A stretch of DNA of 64,000 nt from Meandrina meandrites (Eukaryota; Cnidaria; Anthozoa; Scleractinia; Meandrinidae), in the NCBI GenBank assembly GCA_963693305.1, contig OY855909.1, positions 3,431,501-3,495,500 on the forward strand, written 5' to 3'. A program made the translations under genes and the position numbers. The notes beneath the pieces are model-generated. The model did no database searches, was not told the origin of the DNA, and worked only from the letters and a program-made list of their open reading frames with translations. Positions 12,832 to 24,800 of the stretch are shown here, in pieces; positions within the stretch are counted from its first letter, which is position 1; each line of letters opens with the position of its first letter.

Positions 12832-15800
12832 CTGAGGCAAATAAATGTTGAAATATGTTACGAATAAGAAGGAGATAAGTATTACAAATAAGTATTACGC
12901 CTTGAGAGTCAAGGGACATTTTATCATGAAACGCTGAAAATAAACTAGAAAAGTCCGATTCTGGAAAAATCTGACAGTAAAGTAAAACAGTCACTCAACA
13001 AGTTGTCAAGCACTGTATAATCATCGATATAAGTAACAACGACAATCATCGATAGATGTAACAAGCTTGTTATAAAACAAATATGTCACACAACGGGTAG
13101 GGCAGGGTGGGTATATACGGGTAGAAAATGAAATAGCATGGAGGGGTAGGGCAGGGTAGGGTAGGGTATGGTAGGGTAGGGTAGGGTAGGGTAGGGTGGG
13201 GTAGGGTAGGGTAGGGTAGGGTGGGGTAGGTGTAGTGGGGTAGGGTAGGGGAGAGGAGAGGGGGGGGAGGATAGGGGTGAGCAGGCCAGAGTATTTTTTT
13301 AAAGGGAAAATATCCCGGCTGATATATCGTGTTTTCTAAAGGAGCTGGATGTGAATGTGTTTTATTGTCTTGAAATTGAAAGACAAAAACACCAAAATTG
13401 GTGAAAACAAGACTAAAGATTTGAGATTTTACCAGAATGGAAATTTTGCTTTTTTGACATTTTTTCACAAAATCAAATTTGATAAAGAAGATATGTTCAT
13501 TCGTCTCGAAAAAAATTTCAGAGTCCCCGACGGGAATCGAACCTATGGCCTCCTAAATAACGGCTGGACGGTCTACCCACTGAGCTACGAGAGACTCGTG
13601 GTGAGCTAGGGCATTTTTCTAGGTTCATATGGTACACGTCCTGCATACTGCTGGGATCAGCAATGTCGAAAGCGTCACAAGTGTAATAAATAATGAAGAT
13701 GGTGAATTTTAAGCTCTGCAAAATTCACCATCTTCATTATTTATTACACAAAATCAAATCTGACGAACTGTAATTTGACTTCCCCCTTTGTCATCCTGTG
13801 ATTCATGCCCGCAATACTCTGTAGACTCGTGACATCCAATTTATTGCAATGTAGAGATTAGGAAAGAGGACTTTTGATAACCAGTTGGGACATTGTCACT
13901 TTATGTTTTCTCTGTTTTGCAAAAAATAGCTTTATTAACATACAACGTGATAAATATTTGCATTTAATTGAAACTCGGAAAAAAGTCCGAGCTTCATCTG
14001 GAGCTCGGATTTTTTCCGAGTTTCCATTTAATGCAAATATTGATCACGTTTTATTACTATAATTTCGTAATTTCACCTGGTCTAATACGTGCTTGTCTCA
14101 GTCGAGGCATTCCCACCATGAAATTTTCTCTGTTACTGATAAAACCTTCCTTGTATTCAAACGGGTCACCGTTGTACCATCTGACATTGTATAGACCAGG
14201 TACTAGTATTTTGTTCGTCCATTTCCAAAAGGCTGGTGGGCTATTCACCTTGTCGGGAAAAAAAAGTGATGATTAACCTCGATCTGTACTATCATCATCC
14301 AAATCATCATCGTCATCATTATTATGAACTTTATTTATGTGTCTGGAAAATATTTAGCTTGTGCAAGCTAACTGGGGAAACAAAACAAAGGGAAGATAAT
14401 TTTAAAAACATGTACATGTAATGTACCAGTACCATCAGCATGTTGTTATTGTTGAACATATGACGTGCTATGTAATATCAACGTATCTGTTAGCAGGGAA
14501 CAGCTATACTAAAAAAAATTATGACGAACTTTTCAGGAAATGGAGTTTGTCTTTGCGATCTTTCTGAAAAGAAACATGGTGGTTATACTTACCCGCTCAA
14601 AACCGCTAAACAAATTCTCTAGCTCGGTAGTCAGCGTGAATCTGGTAGTCTTTCTATTTCCATAGCACACCACCATGAGAAAAGCGATAAACATAAAGAA
14701 AAACGCTATTTCGATTATAGTCCTGAACATTTCTAACACTTTCTTTTGAAATTCGCGCGCTTTTCTGAGCGCTTCTCCTTGTGGTGGCGCCACGTGGCTG
14801 TCCTTCCCGCCACTTCGAGACATGGAGGAACCAAATACCTCCTCCTGCTCCGGAGGCTTTTTTATGATGAGTGACAATAACGACGCAATCAACACCACTT
14901 TGATGGGTTGCGTGATAATGACGTCTTGAAAGAAAGAGACCATGATTGACGTGAGCCAACTGTTTGACGTTTCCGCTCCCCACATCAAACTGTAAAATAC
15001 GGTGAAGGCGCCTGCTGCTAAGGAAGTGAGCAAGCACAATGTCCAGGCTAGATACACGAAAAAATGGGGAAGACACCCAGGTACTTTCTTGTCGGCGCCT
15101 CGAGCATCTTCCGGAAGTGGATATTTAATGTTCTTAAAGATCGTTACAACTAGCACGTTAACTGGAATTGCGATAATGCTACTTTGAATGCCAATCTTGA
15201 TTTGTATCCAGCTTAACTTTATTGGCCCGATTTGGAAGGTGTCTGTTGGGGCTTTATCGAATTGATAAAACATAGCGTTCGTTACGAGAGTCGCGAACAA
15301 AATCGACAAGCAGCACGTTAACCGCTGGCAACGTGTAAATGTGTTATGCGGAGCCCTGGTGAACACGGACAGCCACAAATGACCGTCGCCCAGGCTTCGC
15401 GCAGTCCTGGAGTAAAACAAATTTCTAAATCCCGCAAGTTCTTTTTTATCGGCAACTTTTAGTTCGACTTCTATTTGACCACTTCCCTTTTCCACTGCTA
15501 GCCAGCGATTGCCAAGAAAGTGCCACTTTTCCCCAGATTGTTTGTCCACGATTTTGACTTGTTGAAAAAACCAAGCTGGATTTTTCCCACTGTTGTCGTG
15601 CCAAATCTTGATCTTGACCAAGTCACCTAGCGATTCCGGCAAAGACAGAGTGAAATTGTTTATACTCCCGCGAGCAAAGAATATCTTATTCAGCTCCGGA
15701 TCCGACAAGGGTAGGGTCGGGGTGACGCCGTGTTCACCGTAGATGATCAACCCAATGTTAGCAGTGGTTCCATAGCCTTTCCACATTCCTGTTTGAACGG

Positions 15801-18800
15801 AGATTTCATACACGTAGCCATCTTCCGTGTTGTCGGTCAAGTATACATTAGCTACCACCTGAAATGAGATATAAACATGAAACAAATGAAATGATCCTCG
15901 CAGTGTGAAAACAATTTAAGCAATTGCATTTTTTAGCCTGAAAAAAATCACGGCTAAAACGTAGCCTTGAATTTTTTTCAGGATAAAAAATGCAATTGCT
16001 AAAGTTGCTTTCACACTACAAGGATCATTTCATTTATTTTATCATTAATCCGCAGTTCATATTTGTCATTCATATATTCACTTTGTCATTACTTTTCTCT
16101 GCCACCATTGCCGTCATTAATAGCACTTTTTAGTGCTGGCAAGGCTTGCATATGCTCGATTTCTGCGGTTCTCTCGCGTCCGATCTTCGTTCTTCTCTGA
16201 ACAGCGGCTGGTAATCGAGCCTAAGGTTTGCACAACAATGGTTTCAGTCTTCGCGTTAAAACATTGCATCTGCAATGTTTTAGTTTTGTCTTGTTTAAAC
16301 ACAATAATTGAAACACGAATGAAAGTTAGGGAGAATACGAAACCGTGAAAAAGTTTTTCCTCAGCTATTTCGAGATATATCTTCAAACAAGTTTTTTCTA
16401 AAAGTTGTTTGGAAACATGATTTCTTCAAAATTCACAAAAACATTTCTTGTAATTCTACACAGTTATAGAAACATAGCTTGAGGTATATCAGAGCATGCA
16501 ATCTATCTCTTTGTTTCGAAAATCATATAATAACGGATGCGTCGCTTTTTGTCACACTCAGGGAGAGCAGTAAAAGCTACATTGTAGGCCCCAGAAAAAA
16601 AAGGAATAAATAAAAGGGAAAAAAGATATAAAGAAAAAAAGAAAAGAATTCACTGAATCAGTGCCCACTTTTTTGAAGTGCGTTGTAAAAGCGCCTCTTC
16701 TGGATAAATTTATAAAACCACTGCGTTTCCCCAACACCGAGCCCACATTTTGCTTTAAATTGCCATTTTTGTTGTTGTTGCTGTTTCTTTTTACGAGCAG
16801 TTGTTAATTATAAACAATACATCCCTACAGTTGTGCTATATGAGGTATGAGTACGAGGTTTCTGTGGACGAATGAAAAAGTAGAGTTGACTATTGACATA
16901 AAAAAGGGAGCGAGTCGTCTTTCGTAATATCGTAATATAGTTTTCCTAATACAATTCTTTATCACGAACAAAATGGATATTTCGCTTAATTTTTCTGACT
17001 TTAGTGGAAGAGGTTTCACTTTTTAACAACACGAATGCACGAATTAATCGATATCGGTAGTACAGCAATTAACGTCACGGTACAGATAACTTCAAGTTCA
17101 CAGCAAGTTTATATTAATCTAAAATACACCATCAACCTGCCTACCTTCATTTCGTCCTTCTTGTCTGCTTTCCGAGCAAATACTAGTCCAACGAAGTACA
17201 GCCCAAATATGGCACAAACAGTGGCAAGCACCACAAAGTTGCCACTCTCCGCCAAATTGCCAAACTCGGCCCAGACTTTGTCAAAGTCGATGGGATTCGG
17301 GGCAACGAGTAAATCGCCGCCGAAAGCGGACAGGTGGGTACAAAGACAGTGAATATTTCCAGGAACCGTTTTTGGCCCAACCTGAAGTCAAACAAGAAAG
17401 AACGGTAGGTGTATTCCGTTTTCAGGCGAAACAATGGGCAAGCAAAAAAAAAACCCAAATGTTTGATGTTCTGCGTTTGGTAAGTAATGTCCTCAGCCAA
17501 TTATGTACTAGCACTAAAACAGTAAATCACGCTTTGGTTCAGAGCTCAAGTGTGTTAACTTGACCGGCTTTGTATACGGCTGTTTTAATTTTTGTTTCAT
17601 CTTTTTTTTTTCATTAATTTGCCATACGTATTCGTTGTTGTTGTTTTTTGCTGCTTGTTCTTTGTGTTTGTTTGTTTGTTTTTTTGTTTTCTCTTTGCCG
17701 CTCAGATCTTTGATTGACTGTGTGATTAAGTATGCTTGGGTTTATCGTACACCCAACCAAAATCAATTTAATTGATTTGGTACAATTAAGGAATTGTGCT
17801 TTACAATTGTAACCTCTTTTCTGCCTACACAAAACCTTTTGTCCGAAGAAATTGCATGTAAAGTTCAACCTACAATCAATCTTACCCTACAGCCATAATC
17901 TGTCCAAGCCTGCTCTGTCTCAGACCAATACAAACAACTTGTGGCAGTCACAGACATCGTGTAGTTTACATCCGAGCTTGCATTGTACTTTGGAATAATT
18001 ATCTTAGGTGTTGGAGGAGGTGTGGTCGGTGGAGTCTTGACACCAATACAGGAACGTTTCTGCCTGCCTCCGTGACTCCCGCACCCGCGTCTTACACGAT
18101 TCGCCGCAGCTTCAACTTCTGCCTCTGGGGACGGAGAGGCGTCGGTTTCAGGCCCAGGGAACCTGATCCCGACGTAGTGTACACCGACGTGGCCAGTTAG
18201 AGCACTGCTTATGCTGAACATGTAGGCTTCAGAGCTACAGTTGAAGCTAGTTTCGGTTCGGTTGCAGAACTCAATTCTGGGAATAATAACATTGAAGCTG
18301 TGGTCCGTGACAGTAGGTTTGGTTTTGTATCTGACGTACACCTCCAGGGACACTCCTTCTTCCGGCTTCACTTTAACGAAGATGGACGAGCTCTCTGAAG
18401 GAACCACTACTTGGTGATAGCGAAAGTTATTTGATCCATCGCTTGGTTTGGCAAAGTACACGGTGTCTGTCTCGTTACCTTTGTCTTTACTGTCATCCTT
18501 CTGTGGTATGAACAGCTCTACTGGTTCTGGAAGACCCGACACTTCAAGTGCACTTCCGTCGGCCGTTTTTAAAGAAAAATCAATAACCGATGACTTGATG
18601 TTTTTTGAGCTTGCGTCCCAGGTGTATGGGTTGTCCTTAAACGCAAGCATCTAGGGGCAAATAGATAAAACATTTTCATTACGTTTGTGTTTTCATCTAC
18701 TAAACAGACAAATATAACAGTAAAAGCAAAGGAAGTGACCCCCAAATTCACATTAAAAGATGTTTCTTTAAGCACATGCTTTCCATTGACGATGGACTGG

Positions 18801-21800
18801 TCGTCCCATCAAATGGAAATAGCAACACTCGTCATTACTTTAAGCTAACATAATTGATTGCTTTCAAGTTGTAAAGCGTTCCCTTAAAACCTGTTTTGAG
18901 AAATGGTTGGCAATATGGGCAACATAGAAACAGATAGGTGTAGGAGACTAAATGACATCCTATACTCATCCAGAAGCAGAAAAGTTCTATCATGAAAAGA
19001 CTAAGAAACAGATAGGCTTTAAACTTTCACTTTCCTCTCAGCACCTACCTGTGAGTCTACTGAGGGAAGACTTCCTGCATTATCTCCAAACAGAGTGGAA
19101 GCTGATGGGAGCGCCACACCACCGTCACCCTCCCCGTCGCCGAGTTTTTTGCCACCAATCTTTGATGGCACCTGTCTGTCAAGCATCATGGCGAGAGACT
19201 TGGTCTTAAACACGCTCGGCTTCTCACCAACAGTTTTTGTACCCAACAAACTCGAGCCAACTTTGTCCATTAACTTGAGAGTTTTTTCAGCTGTTTTCTT
19301 ACTCTGAAAGTAAAGTGAACCGTGCACGGCAACTTCATACGCTGTTTGATTTTTATATTTATTGTATTTTTCTATTATTTTACACTTATTAAAAACAATC
19401 ATACAAAAGTTAGAATTCTGGAAGTGGCAAGGCGTTATATTCGCTTTTTTTAGTTCTTCGGACTGCCGACTGAAAATAATGCTAAATTCAGTTAAAAAAT
19501 GCAATTTGTCAAACGTGCGTCAGGCAGATAATTCGTAGATGGGATAATTTAATGTTATTGTGATATCAATGGAGTACCAGATGGATTGCTAATCGATCAG
19601 CGCAAAAGATGTGATTTCTGTCACTCATGTTTAAAGTGGACGGGGCGTAAGACTAGTACCTTTCCTTTGGCAGCTTTTTTCTTCTCTTTTTCTGCCTGTT
19701 TCTCGGAATCCTCACTCTCACCAAACTCTTCCTCTTCTTCTTCTTCTTCTTCTTCTTCTTCTTGTTCCTGTTGTGCACCAGTAGACGCTGCACTCATGAC
19801 GTTCGAGATGCCGTGTAGAAGACTGGCGCCGACATCTTGTAGAACTCCCGGATCTGAAGAGCCAGAACTCAGTTGAGATGAAACGAAGTTTGCTGTGTTT
19901 TCTAGGAGATTCACTGCGTTTTCCTGCGATATAAGATAGGAAAATCGTTCAATCGTTCAATAAGAGATCGCCAGTAAGACAACAAGAGACCTCAATAATC
20001 AAAACTACCCCTAGAAGTGTACGGGAGGTTTGTCAGCTCCCACGAAGAATCCTGGAGCTTAGAGGTTGGGTATACTCGAGTGTGCCTCTGCAATTTTTGT
20101 GAGTGGTTACTATGAACCTGAAACTGTTCGAGTATTCAAAAGCATCGTTGCAGAGAAACAAGGTAATACAGTTGAGACCTGTTTGTCTTATAATATACTC
20201 CTATAATATACTACTCTTGAAGACACGGTTGATTTGAAAAGATGTCCAGTAACTTGATAGGTTCAGACCTGTGAATTCTGAGATATTTCGTCTTTCTGTT
20301 CTGTTGCCAAGGCAACTACCGCCGCCATCTGAGTGACCTGTTCAATGCTCGTCACTTCAACAGTGGACATTTGGTCGATTATGGTGTTTTTCAACTGTGA
20401 ACAAAAAAAAAAAGTTGTATCAATATTAATCGCGCATGTGTCAAGGAACCAAAGCACTCCGTGATGTCCTCCACCCCTGAGGCTATCATGTCTTTTGTCT
20501 CCGCACATATCGCTTGCTGTAGTCAAATCAACCCGTTCAAGTCGTTGATCCTGCCGCTGATTGGAACCATTCCATTCTGGCATGATGACGTCACGTGGAA
20601 TAGCCACCCTTAAACACTTTCACTTACATAGTCAAGCCTAACCATTTGAATGAAAGCTAGTGAGCAGTACTTTCAGGTGGACCTGTTTGTTTTTAATCAA
20701 TTTGAGATTTCTTTTCACTTCTTAAATAATGTATTCTTGGTAGGATTGAACGACGGGAAAACTAGAAAAGGATTTGTAAAAATACATAGACAACATTTTG
20801 TATCTCGGTCGTATCACCGATTTGAAATAATCGGTATTTCTCAATGCTGGATAGTAATCCGAAATATGTTGAGAACTTTAAGTATAATATTTTTTTGTTG
20901 TGAACAGCTGCCATAAACATCCTATAATGACTTTTTATTGTATTCTTTAAATCGACTTTTCATTTAAATACTTTTGCGCGGCTTTTTAATCCTTTGGTAT
21001 GGCTAAATTAGAAAAATTATAAGGGTATGATGTTAAGTTATACACGTAAACCAAGTACAAGGCGTAGATGAACGACGTGTATGTGTTTGCGTAGACCGAC
21101 TACAGTCTCTTTCCTTCTCGACAACCTGCCATCGAACTCGGGAATAAAGGAGAAGTGTAGAGAACATGCGAGTGACATGAGCGGGATAGAGTCGAGGAAA
21201 TAATGGAAAGCTCCCAAAATTTCCAACCCGGGGCTTCAATTCGTACTTTCCAACAAGGTTAGGCTGAGAGCCCTTTAGAATGCGCGAGCTCCGACCCAGC
21301 TCGAGTTGTCGGCCATCTAGCGGCGTCTGCCTTGAAAAGATATGAAACTGAACGGTCTGACTTTTTCCCGACCGTGAAAAACTAGTTAACAAATGCGTGG
21401 TTACTATGCAAACAACAGGACGGGCTTGAGCACAAAACTGTTCTAACTAAACTCTTGCCAACACTTGTAGGTTCACGCTTGAATAAAAATTTTCAAAAGG
21501 TTCTCCATAGAAAAGAGACTATAAACGGACGTCATTTGCAAACACAAGAAATGTACAAAACAAACAAAGGATGAAAGTATACAAACAAACAAAAAACACT
21601 TAATGTTACAGAACCGATATGTCAAATCTATCGAAGAGTTTATTACGCGATTCAATGAGTGTAAATTGTTGTAGTAGTTGTTGTTGTATTTTTGTTGTCG
21701 TTAATCATCGCCGTTGTCTTCGTCGACAAGGAGAGTCATGTACGTCAAGTTGACGAACCATATTACCTAAACAGACAATGAAAGCAATGGAAAAGATGCA

Positions 21801-24800
21801 ACCCATTCCAAAGCAATCAGAAATAAACGTCACACAACACAAAAAGAGAACGATAATTAATTTGAACGGAGTTTAACAGAACGTTACAAATAAACACAAA
21901 CAACGAAAGTCAACAAACAAAGAAAATCCAAGAAATCAAAAACAAACAAAATTAAAATAAAGTGTGTGTCAGTATGTGCGTCGCCCTGTACTTACATTAC
22001 GGACTGTTGACTTCGTGACATTAAACTTTTCTCGCAAAACCGTTCTAACCACATCGATCTGTGTGTCAAGAGGATGTACAACATGGTCGAATATTATCGA
22101 TAATTAATCGTGATTGCTCGTGACAGTGCTCGTTCCAGGTGCCAAGTGGTAATTCGTGAGCTGATCGTGATGATCGTGCTAAAAGTGCGCATGATTGCCA
22201 TATTTATCTATATGTATCTTCGGTTTAAGTTTAAATGACATTTAAGGCTTTTTTAAAGGAGTTACGTCATGAGTTACGTCACGAATGGCGCATTGTAAAA
22301 AAAACTATTTTGTAGTTTGGAATCATCCTCAGGTATTTAGCAAATAAATGAAAATGCTACACTGTAAATCCTGACCTCTTACTAATTTCATTAGCTCAGG
22401 TAGAATTTGATACCATGACCTTCGAACCAACGACCTTCAACCTGAAGTTGGAGAGTTCGAATCTCACCTGAGCCACTGACCTTTTTCATTGGTTAGGATC
22501 TACTGTGTAGCACTTTTATTTATCTGTTTAAGGTGATGTATCATTGTGGCATAACCCCTTTAAAATGTTTCAAAATTTGTCACATTTATTGACATATTAA
22601 AAAAACAGTTGTTTGATTTGTACTGGTAATTTAATTTATCATCGATTTATCAAGGAATTTCTACTTTTCAGATCAAATCATGACGTTGAGAGAAACCAAA
22701 TTCGCTTGAAGTTGGAGGAAGAAGAAGAAAATACTCTGGCAAGGTTCACCTCCCTTAAGTACAGGTGCAGGTGTCACACTAGCAAGACTTTATTCCAGTG
22801 AAAGGAAAATAGCGAAGAGAATGAAGTTAGACCCGAAGCTAAGAAAAGAAGATTTTTTTCTTGCAGTGGTGGTGTCCAAGGGTCAAGGGAGGTTTGTAAA
22901 AGGTTAAATCCACCTGAGCAATTTATCAAAGGTTTCAAAGCAAAACAGGAACATAACAAGCAGGAACTGGAACAGGAGATGCACACAAAGGCTAACTCAT
23001 TGGTGAAAAAAAATCAAATTTTCAGTAGATCACTTCAATGCATGTTTATAAATTTCACAAGTATAAAACTATGAATGTGCCAAATTTAAAGGTCGTATGT
23101 AAGTAGGTGGCAATTTGTGGCGGCGACAACTGTGTAATTTGATTTCTTGTTGCAATTAATTTAGTGGAAAATGTAAGTGGAAAGTGGAAGATGAATCAGA
23201 TTTTCTTTCCACCGATTTCTTGTTTCTTTGTTTGTATGTCTTGTTTTCTTTTGTTATTTCTTCGGGTTCTCTTTTAATAAAAATAATTCTTGCTCTGTTT
23301 ACATGCCGCTTTCTTCGGGTTTGCTGTAAATAGACCATTTTCGTATTCTGGGAATTGGACTGGAACTAGCTTGCAATTGAGGCTAATGTGGGGAATCGTT
23401 TCAAATGCAAATCACATGGAGCTATTTATAATGATATTAGCCTCCATTGCATACTAGTTCCAGTCCAATACCGAGAATATGAATACGGTATAGTGTCACT
23501 TTGTACACCATTGTTCGTTTATTTGTTTCATTTCACCTTGCTTGCTGAACATCAAACTAGTAACCTCCACATAACAGAATCTGTAGTCTCATTTTACCCC
23601 ACAGAACGCGTACAATAACGTAACAGTTATTCACTTCTGGTATCCCCTACACTAGAACTCGCTGATGATGTTGTAAACGTAAGCCAACAAAACACAAGTT
23701 AAGTTATATATTTTTCTGGCTACATTGTTAGTAATTAATAAGTTTGATGAATACACAGGGACCCACAAGCTGTTAATTAATATATATCCGTCTAAGGGCA
23801 CGGCCTCAACTAAAGGAGCAAATTCTTCCAATGAATGCTTCAGAATCGCATCAAAACAAAGGCAAATCAATTTGGTATTTTCAACATGCTCCTTTTAACT
23901 ATACAGTATGGGGCTTCTTTTTTAAGGTAGTATGTTAATAATTACGTTAGCAAAGGTGCGTGCAAGGAAGCTTAAAAGTGAATTTGTTGTCGGTTACGAG
24001 TGCGTAGGCAAATTAAATTTTATTTGACTAATTGGTGAATTGGTTTAATCATTGAGGATAAACAAATGATTGAATGAAAGGGCGGACGGGAGAAGAACTG
24101 GTCTAAATATCCCAAATGACGGAGAAATGATGGATGCGTGGAATGAGTGGTCCGGATGCATTAATGACAAATGAATGAACGGAAATATGAAAAGGAGAGA
24201 TGATGCATGACAGGAGGTATATATGGATACATGGCGAAGGATTCGTAAGTGAATGGACGCATGGCAAAGGATAAATGGATGTAAGGACGGAGGAAATAGA
24301 TGGGTATATGGTAAAGTAATGGATGTATCCATGGAAAAGGATACATGGATAGGTACATGGCAACGAACACATTTATGGACAAAAGAACAAACGGATACAT
24401 GTGAAAGGAAAGGACGAATGGATGCATGGCAAAGGATAGATGGATGTATGGAGGGATGAATAGATAAATGCATGGCAAAGGGATGAATCGATTGATGCCT
24501 GATAGAAAATTGGAAAGAGGACACCGGTAACATAAAATTTTTAATATTCAGTAACTAGCGCGGAGGTTAATGACATCCTGATTATATTTTAACACAGCAA
24601 CAACTATTAGATATGTACAGTTAGCTATCACATTGCTGCATAAACTATTGAATGACCACTACGTGTCTATCGGTTACTCGTAAACTATTCTGTTCTCCTC
24701 CACACGAACACGACCATGAGTTAGCCATTTGGTTCTTTAAGAATCTTACAGTTACAAGCAAAAGAATGGGTTGGAAAAAAAGAATACTTGCTTTTAACTG

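Larger units (their letters stand above)
12832..14076 (-). other. intron 17
   Basis: Holds the pentamer array, tRNA-like SINE head, perfect 30-bp hairpin and 106-bp palindrome. Nearly the whole intron is repeat-derived. Confidence 0.85.
17382..20268 (-). other. introns 11-14 (short)
   Basis: Four introns of 345-504 bases between exons 11 and 15, each with clear GT-AG ends. No repeat or RNA gene was recognised in them. Confidence 0.8.

Noticed and set aside
13095..13262. Interstitial telomere repeat
   Set aside because: The unit is a pentamer (GGGTA), not TTAGGG.
13070..13468. Pro/Tyr/Thr repeat protein on the minus strand
   Set aside because: It is the translation of the pentamer array in intron 17.
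19586..19876. Plus-strand Ser-run protein
   Set aside because: Antisense shadow of the poly-Glu microsatellite in exon 12.
24045..24533. Pro/Ser/His-rich protein on the minus strand
   Set aside because: The open frames arise from the ATGGATG minisatellite; three frames are open at once with the same low-complexity pattern.
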